A stretch of DNA of 20,468 nucleotides, taken from NCBI GenBank assembly GCA_029861795.1, contig JAOTYS010000031.1, positions 1 to 20,468 on the forward strand, read 5' to 3'. Positions within the stretch are counted from its first letter, which is position 1, and every line of letters begins with the position of its first letter. Below, piece by piece: positions 7,228-15,639 of the stretch. The stretch is from Gammaproteobacteria bacterium (GTDB lineage: Bacteria > Pseudomonadota > Gammaproteobacteria > Arenicellales > JAOTYS01). The position numbers and the translations under genes were made by a program. The notes under the pieces are model-generated. The model was not told the DNA's origin. It saw only the letters and a program-made list of their open reading frames with translations, and made no database searches.

Positions 7228-8397
7228 TTACTTGTAGGGATCCGCCGCATCACGTAGCCCATCACCAAAAAAGTTGAACGCCAGTATAACAATGATCACA
7301 GGAATGACAGGCAGCATTATCCACGGGTAAAGCGCAACTACGTTAATATTCTGCGCTTCGTTTAGCAGCACACCCCAGCTGGTAATCGGGGGACGTAATC
7401 CCAAACCGAGGAAACTTAAAGCAGTCTCCCCCAGAATCATTGCAGGAATGGATAAGGTCGCTGAGGCGATTAGGTGACTGATGAATCCGGGCAAAAGATG
7501 TCGAAAAATAATTCTTCGAGGTCTCGCACCCATCAGTTGTGCCGCTACACAGTAGTCTTCTTCTCTGAGTGCCAAAAACTTAGAGCGCACCGCACGGGCG
7601 AGGCCAGTCCAATCAAGAATCGCAAGGATAACGGTAATGCCAAAGAAGATCAGAATCGGACTCCAATTTACCGGGAGAATTGCCGACAAAGCCATCCATA
7701 GCGGGAGTTCAGGGAATGACCGCAACACTTCGATGAACCGTTGCACCACAAAATCTATCGTGCCACCGTAGTATCCCGCTACGCCCCCGATCACGATTCC
7801 CATCATAAAGCTAATCGCGATACCAACAAGACCGATGGTCAAAGAAATACGTGCCCCATAAGTAATTCGGGAGAACATGTCCCTGCCTAACCGATCAGTG
7901 CCGAGCAGAAACAGGGTGCCCCCGTCCGCGGGGCATACCAAATGAAACTGTGCCTGGAAAAGACCCCAAAATTCATAGCGGTCGCCGCTGCAGAAAAAGC
8001 GTAGCGGATAGATCTGATCAGTGGCTTGCGTGTATTCACGCTTGAGAGTCTCCATATTAAGTTGGTAGTCCCATCCATACACAAATGGCCCAACAAAGTT
8101 TCCGTTATGAAATAGATGAAGGCGTTGCGGCGGGGCGTAGACATTGTCGATATTGCGAGTGTGTAACTCGTAGGGGGCTATGACTTCGCTTATTAGGGTT
8201 GAACCGTACAGCAACAGCAGGATCAAACCAGAAACTACTGCGACACGATGACGTTTGAGCTTCCACCACATCAGCCTCCACTGGGAGGCCATATATACTT
8301 TTTCCTGCTCCGGGGTCAGCGCTTCTATAGAATGTGGATCAAACGGCTCGCTAGATACAAAATGCTCCAGGTGAGGAATCGCCGAGGCGTTGTTCAT
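7228..8397 (-). CDS. Oligopeptide/dipeptide-type ABC importer permease, OppC/DppC family
   Basis: This 389-residue inner-membrane protein pairs with the OppB-like permease to form the importer channel. It has a cytoplasmic N-terminus with a Trp-rich WRLMWWKLKRHR stretch, a first helix at 52-72, then GTDRLGRDMFSR (166-177), a hallmark of the family, followed by five more helices. The coupling loop that contacts the ATPase is seen around AAQLMGARPRRI. About 70 extra periplasmic residues lie between APP (88-90) and GTD (166), compared with the short link of classical DppC. They contain two cysteines (136, 155) that could form a disulfide. The start ATG overlaps the stop of the OppB-like gene by 4 bp (ATGA), showing co-translation. 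Confidence 0.92.
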   Translation of the reverse strand: MNNASAIPHLEHFVSSEPFDPHSIEALTPEQEKVYMASQWRLMWWKLKRHRVAVVSGLILLLLYGSTLISEVIAPYELHTRNIDNVYAPPQRLHLFHNGNFVGPFVYGWDYQLNMETLKREYTQATDQIYPLRFFCSGDRYEFWGLFQAQFHLVCPADGGTLFLLGTDRLGRDMFSRITYGARISLTIGLVGIAISFMMGIVIGGVAGYYGGTIDFVVQRFIEVLRSFPELPLWMALSAILPVNWSPILIFFGITVILAILDWTGLARAVRSKFLALREEDYCVAAQLMGARPRRIIFRHLLPGFISHLIASATLSIPAMILGETALSFLGLGLRPPITSWGVLLNEAQNINVVALYPWIMLPVIPVIIVILAFNFFGDGLRDAADPYK

Positions 8398-9392
8398 CTT
8401 ACCGTCGCTCCTTGCAACCGAATGCGTGGATCGAGCATCGCTAGGGCGAGATCGGACAACAAGACTCCAAAAACCGTGAGAAACGCCAAGAACATCAAAA
8501 ATGAACCGGCGAGGTACATATCTTGACTCTGCAAAGCGCCCAGCAACATTGGACCCGTAGTTGGAAGCGACAGCACCACCGCCACGATCTCTGCACCTGA
8601 AATGATGCTGGGTAAAATGCTGCCTATATCGGCGATGAAGAAATTTAGCGCCATGCGTAATGGGTACTTCAGCAATAATCTGGTCTCAGGTAATCCCTTG
8701 GCGCGACCAGTGATCACATATTGTTTTTGTAGCTCATCCAACAGATTTGCACGCAGTCGCCGGATCATCCCCGCAGTGCCTGAAGTTCCGATAACCACCA
8801 CGGGGATCCAAAGGTGTTCCAGGATCGAGACAATCTTTCCCCAGGACCAAGGTTGATCGATATAGTCGGAATCCATCAATCCACCGATGGAGGTACCAAA
8901 CCACACATTAGCGAGATAGAGCATCACCAATGCCAACAGAAAATTGGGTGTCGCTAACCCCAAGAATCCGATGAAAGTCAGACCATAGTCCCCCCAACTG
9001 TATTGGTGCGTTGCTGAGTAGATCCCAATTGGGAAGGCGATCGCCCAAGTAAATAATATGGTAAAGGTAGACACCAGGATGGTGAGGTACAAACGATCGC
9101 CGACGACCTCGTTAACCGGCAGGTCATATTCAAACGAGAAACCAAAATCACCATGCAACATTCCCAGCAACCAACGAAAGTATTGTTCATATAACGGCTT
9201 GTCCAACCCGTACTGCTCTCTCAGGAATGCAATTTTGTCCAGATCCACAGATTCGCCCTGACTCTGTAGTTCGGCAATATAACTCTCAAGATAATCGCCG
9301 GGCGGAAGTTGAATAATGACAAATACTATGACACTGATGGCGAGCAGTGTCGGGATCATCATCAGCAATCGCTGAGCAACGTAACGAAGCAT
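8394..9392 (-). CDS. Oligopeptide/dipeptide-type ABC importer permease, OppB/DppB family
   Basis: The 332 residues have a first helix near 10-30, the family's periplasmic segment rich in acidic residues (LREQYGLDKPLYEQYFRWL, about 54-72), and five more helices. The coupling loop is recognisable at about 226-246 (TGRAKGLPETRLLLKYPLR), including the conserved A-x-G-L pattern. It forms the membrane pore together with the downstream OppC-like protein, overlapping it by 4 bp. The gap of 119 bp to the upstream binding-protein gene is the largest inside this operon. The ribosome-binding site is poor, with only GGAAGTGGG at some distance. Confidence 0.92.
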   Translation of the reverse strand: MLRYVAQRLLMMIPTLLAISVIVFVIIQLPPGDYLESYIAELQSQGESVDLDKIAFLREQYGLDKPLYEQYFRWLLGMLHGDFGFSFEYDLPVNEVVGDRLYLTILVSTFTILFTWAIAFPIGIYSATHQYSWGDYGLTFIGFLGLATPNFLLALVMLYLANVWFGTSIGGLMDSDYIDQPWSWGKIVSILEHLWIPVVVIGTSGTAGMIRRLRANLLDELQKQYVITGRAKGLPETRLLLKYPLRMALNFFIADIGSILPSIISGAEIVAVVLSLPTTGPMLLGALQSQDMYLAGSFLMFLAFLTVFGVLLSDLALAMLDPRIRLQGATVR

Positions 9393-9511
9393 TGGACGTT
9401 AGGTGCCCACTTCCATGGACTTCGACATTATCTTAATTTAGAGGGATAAGGGTTCGTGTCTAGTTCCGTAACTTGAGCGCAGCTTTAGGCTTGACAAAAC
9501 GATATCTTAGA

Positions 9512-11464
9512 TCAGCGCCGAGCATCAGTGAACCAGAAAGTATCAGGTCTATATAGACCAAAGTATGCACCTGGGTCCCAATTGTATATTCCTTCTGTGG
9601 GTACATTTCTGAGTTGATTGTTAATCACAACAGGCTGACGTACGCCACGCACTACGCCGATAGTAAACACCTGATCACTGTGGATCTCGAGCATTTTTTG
9701 CCAAATCCGAGTACGTTCTTCCACCGTTGAAGCGAGTCGCCATTGCTGATTAAGCTCCGTTAACTCCAGAACACTCGGCATGTCCGGAAGCACGCCAGCC
9801 GCCGCACCGGTCTCAAAAAATTGTCCCCATTTCGGCCATTGCAACTGTTGCTGTGTAGTGGGAGCGAACTCCCATGGACTCATTTCCGAAGTGGCGACGC
9901 CGTTGGTGATCCCGGACCACACCGACATCTCTGCATCACCAGAGAAAACACGATTGCGAAACACTTCACGTTGAGAGGGTTTGCTGTAGAGCTTCACACC
10001 GGCTCTGAGCCAGCTATCGTGTACCAACTCCAAAACATCCGTCTCTTCAGTGCTTTCCCCAGCAGTGTGCACGATAATCTCTAACGGACGACCGTCCGCA
10101 AGCAGGCGAATGCCGCGTTCATCACGCTCCGTAAGACCGATTTCATCCAACAAACGATTCGCCTCGTCAAGGTCGAACCTCGCCCAGGACTCTCCAAAGT
10201 CATCACGGTATAAGGGGCTCTCGGGTAAGACGGTGTTGTTGCCCTCGTTGACCATTCCATAATAGATAACTTGGTTGATCTCACGTCGATAAATCGCCAA
10301 AGAAAGCGCGCGGCGGAAGCGAACGTCTCGAATTAGTTCACGCCATATCGGGTCATTCGCATTTAAGTTAGGAAATAGGGCGATTTGTGCGCCCTTGACC
10401 GTACGCCACAGTCTCACTGTGTAATCATTGCGCTGTTCCCCGGCTTTCAGAAATGTGTAGTTATCCAGGCGGAGATAACGGGCTTGGAGATCGGACTCGC
10501 CCGTTCCGGTCTTTGCTGGAACTAGACTTGTACTGGTAATGTCAACGATGACTCTGTCGATGTAGGGGAGTTGTTTTCCAGATGAATCTACACGGTGATA
10601 GAACGGATTGCGTTCAAAAATAAAATGTTCTGAAGGAGGTGCTGTGGTATTGCCCCAGGGTTGTAATACTGGCAAGTTGGGATTGTCGAATTTATATTGG
10701 TGATCCATACGGTGGTGTAGTCCGGCCCAATTGCGGGTGCCGGCTTCCTCAACTATCCCTTCCAAGACTTCTTGATCAACATAGTTCGCATGGAACTGCT
10801 TCAAATAATGCGCTGGGCGATAAATGAACAATGGGCTCGCCCCGGCAAGGGTGGGGAGAAAATCAGGATTGGGTCGTGTCCAGCGATAACGCACCGTCGT
10901 CTCATCAAGCACTTCAAAAACAGGTTGTTCACCATCGACCAGTAAGTTCTGTGGCGGCCCGTGCAGGCTTAGATCAGGGTTGTTCGCGACATCTTCCCAG
11001 TAATACCGAAAATCCTCGCTGGTAAAGAGGTGACCATCGGACCATTTGTGGCCTGGCCTCAAATGCAGGGTAAAAGCCTTGTTCTGGTCATTGTCGACAC
11101 GCTCTAATATGTCAGGGACCAGATTGAAGTCTCTGTCATAGCAGACCAAGCGAGCGTAGCCGTACACCATCATCATTCGAATATCTTTGGGCTTGCCCAT
11201 CAGCAAGCGAAGTTCGCCACCGTACTCACCCAAAGTCTGTTCCGAGTCGGTGAACGAGACAATGGAAGGACTGATAGGAACGCGATCTTTCAGCGGAGGC
11301 AGAGCGCCAGAGGTTACCGCTTGCTTCAGACTCGGTACTTCTTGCCAATTGAATTCGGCCGCCAGCAATTGGAGTGGCACGATAGACAAGGCACAAAGCG
11401 TGGCCAAGCTGCCCAACCATCGTGTTAAGAACTGTAAGCAACTAATACTCCATAGTCGGTTCAT
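9512..11464 (-). CDS. Family-5 extracellular solute-binding protein of the peptide importer
   Basis: At 650 residues it is longer than the roughly 530-550 of classical OppA/DppA. A signal peptide (about 1-35) ends before AEFNWQ. The segment FTLHLRPGHKWSDGHLFTSEDF is the signature of family-5 binding proteins, and FRRALSLAIYRREINQVIYYG is the second conserved block. These proteins catch peptides, opines, nickel chelates or other polar solutes in the periplasm and deliver them to the permease. The ligand cannot be told from the sequence. The long form with a segment naming Pro-Tyr-Ile-Asp around the hinge belongs, by memory, to a subgroup seen beside permeases with the large periplasmic insert. 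Its ATG overlaps the stop of the ATPase gene by 4 bp. Confidence 0.92.
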   Translation of the reverse strand: MNRLWSISCLQFLTRWLGSLATLCALSIVPLQLLAAEFNWQEVPSLKQAVTSGALPPLKDRVPISPSIVSFTDSEQTLGEYGGELRLLMGKPKDIRMMMVYGYARLVCYDRDFNLVPDILERVDNDQNKAFTLHLRPGHKWSDGHLFTSEDFRYYWEDVANNPDLSLHGPPQNLLVDGEQPVFEVLDETTVRYRWTRPNPDFLPTLAGASPLFIYRPAHYLKQFHANYVDQEVLEGIVEEAGTRNWAGLHHRMDHQYKFDNPNLPVLQPWGNTTAPPSEHFIFERNPFYHRVDSSGKQLPYIDRVIVDITSTSLVPAKTGTGESDLQARYLRLDNYTFLKAGEQRNDYTVRLWRTVKGAQIALFPNLNANDPIWRELIRDVRFRRALSLAIYRREINQVIYYGMVNEGNNTVLPESPLYRDDFGESWARFDLDEANRLLDEIGLTERDERGIRLLADGRPLEIIVHTAGESTEETDVLELVHDSWLRAGVKLYSKPSQREVFRNRVFSGDAEMSVWSGITNGVATSEMSPWEFAPTTQQQLQWPKWGQFFETGAAAGVLPDMPSVLELTELNQQWRLASTVEERTRIWQKMLEIHSDQVFTIGVVRGVRQPVVINNQLRNVPTEGIYNWDPGAYFGLYRPDTFWFTDARR

Positions 11465-13365
11465 GCTACGTTCTCCGGCACAGCGTTCCCCGTCATGCGT
11501 ACGAAATGATTTGTATCAATCTCAACCAAGGACGAGTTTACCTCAAGATCTTCACAAAAGGGCTCTGGCCAACCCTTCGGATCCGACAGTCTATCCTTCA
11601 TCAAGGCCGCAAAGTCCAACGGTCGATTCAAATCAGGATAGGGCACTGCGACCAGCAAGGTTTTGGTATATGGGTGAACCGGGGCGCGAAATAGAATTTC
11701 CCTCGGAGCCACCTCCACAATCTGCCCGCCACACATCACCGCGATACGTTCAGCGATGTAATCCACTACCGCCAGATTGTGGGAAATAAACAGATAAGTC
11801 AGACCTAATTCCTCACGTAGGTCTTTCAGCAAGTTGAGGACCTGCGCCTGAATAGACACATCCAATGCAGAAACCGGTTCGTCGCAGATCAACAGATCAG
11901 GTTGCAGTGCGAGGGCTCTGGCGATTCCGAGACGCTGGCGTTGTCCGCCGGAGAAACTATGCGGGTAGCGATTGAGAAATCTCGGGTTAAGGCCTACCAA
12001 ACGCATAAGCTCTTGCACCAGCTCTCGGTGATGCGCATCGTCTCCTATCTGATGGATTATCAATGGTTCACGAATGATGTCGAAGACTGTCATCCGCGGA
12101 TTTAAAGCGCTGAACGGATCTTGAAAAATAAACTGCACCTTGTGCCGGTAGCGCTTCAATCCCTCCTGATCCAACGAGAGCGTATCCACTATAGTTCCGC
12201 GATCGTTGTACCGTACTTCTCCCGTATCGGGCCTGAGCGCGCCCATGATGATCTTGCTCAACGTAGTCTTGCCGCAACCGCTTTCACCTACCAGACCAAA
12301 AGATTCACCGCAGGCAATATCCAAGCTGACATTGTCTACTGCCTTAATCTGGGTCTCCTCTGGGCCTCCAAACACGCCCGATTTGCGGATCTGAAATGTC
12401 TTGCTCAGATTCGTAAGCGACAAGTGCGGTCCAGCGTTCCGAGCCTGTTCACTCCACACTTCCGCGTGCTTGATCAGTGGGCCGATCTCGTGCTCGATCT
12501 CACGCACTGGAATAAGTCTGTCGTCGCCCCGCATGTCAAACTTTGGCACTGCACGTAGTAATGCCTGCAGATACGGGTGAGCCGCTTTCTCAAAAACGTC
12601 AGCAATGGTCCCACTTTCCATTATCTCCCCGTGATACATCACCACCACTTCTTCAGCGACATTTGCAACTACCCCCAAATCGTGCGTTATGATCAGCACT
12701 GCCATGTCGAGCTGACTCTGTAGATCTTTAATGAGCTTTAGAATCTGCGCTTGGATGGTCACATCCAGTGCGGTAGTGGGCTCATCGGCAATGAGCAGCG
12801 CCGGACGACAGATCAATGCCATAGCAACCATGGCTCGCTGTCTCAATCCCCCGGACAACTCAAAAGGATAAGTTCTGATCGCGCGCCTCGGATCGGGAAA
12901 TCCGGCCATGGCCAACATGGACTCGGTCAACTCCATGCCTTCTTTCGTGCCCACATCACGGTGCAAGAACAGGGCCTCACTCACTTGATCACCGACTGTG
13001 TGCAGCGGGGACAGGGAAACCATGGGTTCCTGAAAGATAATGGAAATCCGACCGCCCCGAATCGCTTGCATGGCAGCGCTGCTCGGTTTGAGCTTGGCAA
13101 TATCGATCGCGGGCCCTGCTTGCAAAGGATCATCAAAAAGAATGCTGCCGGAGGTGATGCTTGCCGACTCAGGCAAGATACCCATGATGGCATGCGCAGT
13201 CACGGTTTTGCCCGATCCAGATTCTCCCACCAGCGCTACGGTGGAGCCGGCCCGCACGCAGAACGACACCCCTCGAACCGCCGCAATATGTCCGCCGTGC
13301 ACCCTAAAGCCAACCTCAAGATCGCGAACTGTGAGCAGCTCACCGGGGACTTCAGACTGATTCAC
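11461..13365 (-). CDS. Fused double ATPase of the peptide importer (OppD-OppF type)
   Basis: One 634-residue chain carries both nucleotide-binding domains that are separate in classical Opp systems. Domain 1 has Walker A GESGSGKT (47-54), signature LSGGLRQR (169-176), Walker B LLIADEP and switch His227. Domain 2 has GESGCGKT (359-366), SGGQRQR (471-477), LLICDEP and His528. All catalytic motifs are intact. Each domain is followed by an HPY motif of the oligopeptide-ATPase C-terminal extension ([16 protein letters not shown]). The start is GTG, directly preceded by an in-frame TAG, so no earlier start exists; the ribosome-binding site is weak. It is the first gene of the importer operon and overlaps the binding-protein gene by 4 bp. 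Confidence 0.93.
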   Translation of the reverse strand: MNQSEVPGELLTVRDLEVGFRVHGGHIAAVRGVSFCVRAGSTVALVGESGSGKTVTAHAIMGILPESASITSGSILFDDPLQAGPAIDIAKLKPSSAAMQAIRGGRISIIFQEPMVSLSPLHTVGDQVSEALFLHRDVGTKEGMELTESMLAMAGFPDPRRAIRTYPFELSGGLRQRAMVAMALICRPALLIADEPTTALDVTIQAQILKLIKDLQSQLDMAVLIITHDLGVVANVAEEVVVMYHGEIMESGTIADVFEKAAHPYLQALLRAVPKFDMRGDDRLIPVREIEHEIGPLIKHAEVWSEQARNAGPHLSLTNLSKTFQIRKSGVFGGPEETQIKAVDNVSLDIACGESFGLVGESGCGKTTLSKIIMGALRPDTGEVRYNDRGTIVDTLSLDQEGLKRYRHKVQFIFQDPFSALNPRMTVFDIIREPLIIHQIGDDAHHRELVQELMRLVGLNPRFLNRYPHSFSGGQRQRLGIARALALQPDLLICDEPVSALDVSIQAQVLNLLKDLREELGLTYLFISHNLAVVDYIAERIAVMCGGQIVEVAPREILFRAPVHPYTKTLLVAVPYPDLNRPLDFAALMKDRLSDPKGWPEPFCEDLEVNSSLVEIDTNHFVRMTGNAVPENVA

Positions 13366-13420
13366 CTAATTATTCTCTACACGGGCTATGGTTAAGCGCC
13401 ACTTTACCTAACCGGCGGTC

Positions 13421-13448
13421 AAAATACAGCCATCTCAGATTTTGTAAA
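13421..13448 (-). promoter_or_regulatory. Possible promoter of the importer operon
   Basis: Read on the minus strand, TTTACA (13448-13443) and TATTTT (13426-13421) are separated by 16 bp, an acceptable but weak sigma-70-like pair. It would start transcription near 13414, about 50 bp before the GTG start of the ATPase. The -35 box coincides with the left edge of the near-palindrome at 13443-13462, which fits a repressor-controlled promoter. Confidence 0.33.
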
Positions 13449-13462
13449 TTCTAGAATAAACA
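13443..13462. promoter_or_regulatory. 20-bp near-palindrome, candidate operator of the importer operon
   Basis: The site has a perfect 10-bp core ATTCTAGAAT (13448-13457) flanked by TGT and ACA. Sixteen of 20 positions are symmetric. It lies upstream of the importer operon, overlaps the -35 box of the predicted promoter and is downstream of the PaiB-like gene. Size and symmetry suit a dimeric repressor of the GntR, LacI or TetR type; no such regulator is encoded in the window. Confidence 0.4.
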
Positions 13463-13513
13463 GGGACTCATTACCCCGCAGCCCATCGTGAGCCCTAACG
13501 ATTGGCAGTCAGC

Positions 13514-14155
13514 CTACTTGGCATCGGTAACGTTCTGGTCAATCACTCGCATCAGATCGGCGATACCGTGGCTGTTTTCATCACGCAGCGCATCTAAGGC
13601 TAGTGCAGCCCTACGACGGTCAGCAGGCGTCTTATTCTGAGATAACTTCCACTTCCCTTGCATAGATTCTATCCCAATCTCTATACCGACAATCCCCTTA
13701 CGCAGCCCCTTGTATACCTGTTGTGGAAGTCTGCCGGCAGTCCATGGTGATTTGGCCAACCGCGATTCACTTATTTCGCTGAGATCATCCAAAACATCAA
13801 TCACTTCCCAATCCTCCATCAAACGAGGAATACCAGTGACATGGACCGCGACGTAGTTCCAGGTCGGCACTTGATGCTTCGAGTCATACCAGTCGGGAGA
13901 AATATAGGAGTGTGGCCCGGAAAACACCGCCAGCGCCGTACTATCATTGTGAACGCCCTTCCAGATCGGATTAGCACGTGCAACGTGGCACCGCAACAAC
14001 CCTTTGTCTTCGCCACTACGCTTTACCACAAACGGTAGGTGTGCGGCTTCAAGACCATGCGGACATGACAGCACCAACAGTCCGAAGGGGTAGGCCTCAA
14101 TAGTGTCGAGTAATACAACCCAATCGTCCTCCGCGAAGTGACTCGGAACGTACAC
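13514..14155 (-). CDS. PaiB-family FMN-binding protein (putative transcriptional regulator)
   Basis: The 213 residues match the FMN-binding split-barrel family named after Bacillus PaiB, which was described as a negative regulator of sporulation and protease genes. Recognisable blocks are MYVPSHF at the start, HLPFVV (39-44), SPDWY (86-90) and PTWNY (97-101), the last two being the family's most conserved motifs. Many proteobacterial members may be flavin-dependent enzymes instead of regulators, so the role is open. The gene starts 38 bp after the short-chain dehydrogenase on the same strand, likely co-transcribed with it. Confidence 0.88.
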   Translation of the reverse strand: MYVPSHFAEDDWVVLLDTIEAYPFGLLVLSCPHGLEAAHLPFVVKRSGEDKGLLRCHVARANPIWKGVHNDSTALAVFSGPHSYISPDWYDSKHQVPTWNYVAVHVTGIPRLMEDWEVIDVLDDLSEISESRLAKSPWTAGRLPQQVYKGLRKGIVGIEIGIESMQGKWKLSQNKTPADRRRAALALDALRDENSHGIADLMRVIDQNVTDAK

Positions 14156-14193
14156 CGAGGTCAGCCCACTGTCACTTAGTGTCTATCTTCCGT

Positions 14194-14895
14194 TCACCAT
14201 TTTTCCCCATGAGGCCTTAGATCCAACTCAAATGTCCATGCGGACCGGGCTTGTTGGGTTAATTGAAAAACACATTCGGCGATTTCATTCGGATCTAAGA
14301 AAAAATCATCTGGCTTGTCTGGCATGCGCGCGCGGGTACGTTTCAGATCGATCACGCCGTCGATGATTACATAACTCACGTGGATTCCCTCGGGTCCCAA
14401 GCCTCGGGCCAAAGACTGAGATAGACTGCGCTGTGCCGCCTTGGCGGAGGCGAACCCCGTGGTGTTGGCGCCGCCGCGTAACGAAGCAGTGGCACCAATC
14501 ACTATGATCGACCCAAGCTTCGCCTTCTTCATGTCGGGGATGACTTGTTGTGAAGCAACCAACAGTCCAAGGGTGTTGGTGCGCCACGATGATTCGAATC
14601 CATCTATAGTCGTGTCCTCCACCGATGACCATTCTCCCGCGCCTGCGTTATAGATAAGTACATCTACCGGTGCGATGTCCGCTCGAATTCGGGCAAACAC
14701 CTCACGCACTGCATCGGGATCAGAGACATCGCAGGGGTAGGTGTGGGATCCTGGCGTCGTACTTTGTAATTCGTCCAAATAATGTTTGTTGCGTGCGAGC
14801 ATCACGACTGTGTAGCCTGCAGACGCAAACTTGTGTGAAAAGGACGCACCATTTCCGGGACCTACACCTGCTACGACACAAACACCTTGAGACAT
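14194..14895 (-). CDS. Short-chain dehydrogenase/reductase-like protein lacking the catalytic Tyr
   Basis: Residue numbers count from an ATG two codons upstream (14901). A Rossmann fold is shown by GVGPGNG (12-18), CDVSD (57-61) and NAGAG (85-89). In the active site the usual Tyr-x-x-x-Lys is Phe150-Ala-Ser-Ala-Lys154, and the usual Ser region reads GATASLRGG (136-144). Proteins with this ATASLRGG...F pattern form a known subgroup in which Phe is normal, so this looks like a lineage feature and not a fresh mutation. Classical dehydrogenase chemistry is doubtful. I chose the ATG at 14895 because GGAG is 8 nt before it; the ATG at 14901 would be only 2 nt away. It heads a two-gene unit with the PaiB-like gene. 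Confidence 0.85.
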   Translation of the reverse strand: MSQGVCVVAGVGPGNGASFSHKFASAGYTVVMLARNKHYLDELQSTTPGSHTYPCDVSDPDAVREVFARIRADIAPVDVLIYNAGAGEWSSVEDTTIDGFESSWRTNTLGLLVASQQVIPDMKKAKLGSIIVIGATASLRGGANTTGFASAKAAQRSLSQSLARGLGPEGIHVSYVIIDGVIDLKRTRARMPDKPDDFFLDPNEIAECVFQLTQQARSAWTFELDLRPHGEKW

Positions 14896-14901
14896 TTTCA
14901 T

Positions 14902-15276
14902 CGCTCCAAAGATGGATTGGACGGAAATCGACCCCGGACTCAGTGCCCAGCGGCCGACAGATTAAAGCCATGCCGAGATGATACCACTCGGTGCACCGCA
15001 AGCTTAGCATCAGCACTGACAGCGATTTACACTTAGCGACAATGTAGTGGCCTGCTATAGCACCTCCGATATACAACCATGTGTCGAATCCCTGTTCCTC
15101 GGGGGCGAACCTGCACTCCCGCAACCAGGCGAGGGATTAGCAGTGGTATGTCGCAGGCCTCGGATTTCGAATCCCGGATGTGAGACAGATAGGCGTTCAG
15201 GGCTCCATGGCACACTGATCTTGATCAACTGTGGGCACCCATATATAGATTAGGATGTGGTCACAGCTCCTTGAGC
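14902..15276. other. 375-bp intergenic region, no gene supported
   Basis: This lies between the dehydrogenase start (-) and a doubtful small gene (+), so it should hold divergent promoters, but none stands out. A small stem CCGAG/CTCGG (14973-14977, 14987-14991) is visible. TCGAATCCC, like the T-loop side of a tRNA, occurs at 15084 and at 15167, 83 bp apart, but neither has a matching 5' T-stem and no cloverleaf can be drawn. Confidence 0.4.
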
Positions 15277-15471
15277 ATGACGATTGTCATTAGAGAATCA
15301 GGATGGAACCTTTACGAGACAGTTGATGGGAAACGTAGACTCAGTCTAGATCTTGTATCGAATATGAACGTCAATGGAGCAATAACTATCCACTATTTGT
15401 CACAAGTGCCTGCGTCATCCGAATTCACAAGTGAATTGAAGAAGCATACTTATATTATTGAAAGTAAATAG
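15277..15471 (+). CDS. Doubtful small protein, 64 residues, function unknown
   Basis: The frame begins MTIVIRESGWNLYE and ends HTYIIESK. The opening RESGWNLYE followed by a Leu-rich strand reminds me of short uncharacterised bacterial proteins, but I cannot name a family. It has no signal peptide or membrane helix. Its codons are more A+T-rich than its neighbours. There is no clear ribosome-binding site; a TTG two codons earlier is an alternative start. Two dyads lie at its end: AATTCAC/GTGAATT (15422-15437) inside the frame and TAGTAT/ATACTA (15469-15482) at the stop. Confidence 0.35.
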   Translation: MTIVIRESGWNLYETVDGKRRLSLDLVSNMNVNGAITIHYLSQVPASSEFTSELKKHTYIIESK

Positions 15472-15639
15472 TATTTATACTACGGTTTCCAGCCCAATCG
15501 ATCCATGATCAATTCGGTGTAATTTTAATGAACCCAAGCGTGTTCCCCTTGTGTGGAGTCGTAACTTGGGTCCGGTGACGACCCGGCCCCCTCATCGTTG
15601 TCAAAGGTATGGAGATCAACCTAGCGTGGAGACATTTTT

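Noticed and set aside
11187..11789. Plus-strand open frame of 200 codons across the binding-protein/ATPase junction
   Set aside because: It is antisense to two well-supported genes and shows low-complexity Ser/Pro/Arg content without a domain.
12751..13395. Plus-strand open frame of 214 codons inside the double-ATPase gene
   Set aside because: It lies antisense to a gene with complete ATPase motifs, and its translation has no domain; a shadow frame.
14720..15124. Minus-strand frame of 134 codons upstream of the dehydrogenase
   Set aside because: It overlaps the dehydrogenase 5' end in another frame, is rich in Cys and Arg in an irregular way, and has no recognisable motif.
15084..15175. Two TCGAATCCC tracts 83 bp apart, like the T-arms of tandem tRNAs
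   Set aside because: Neither has a complementary 5' T-stem, an anticodon arm or an acceptor stem with CCA, so no cloverleaf can be drawn on either strand.
15568..15584. Hairpin GGGTC/GACCC before the AsmA gene
   Set aside because: Only five pairs with a 7-nt loop and no T-run or start-codon overlap; not distinguishable from chance.
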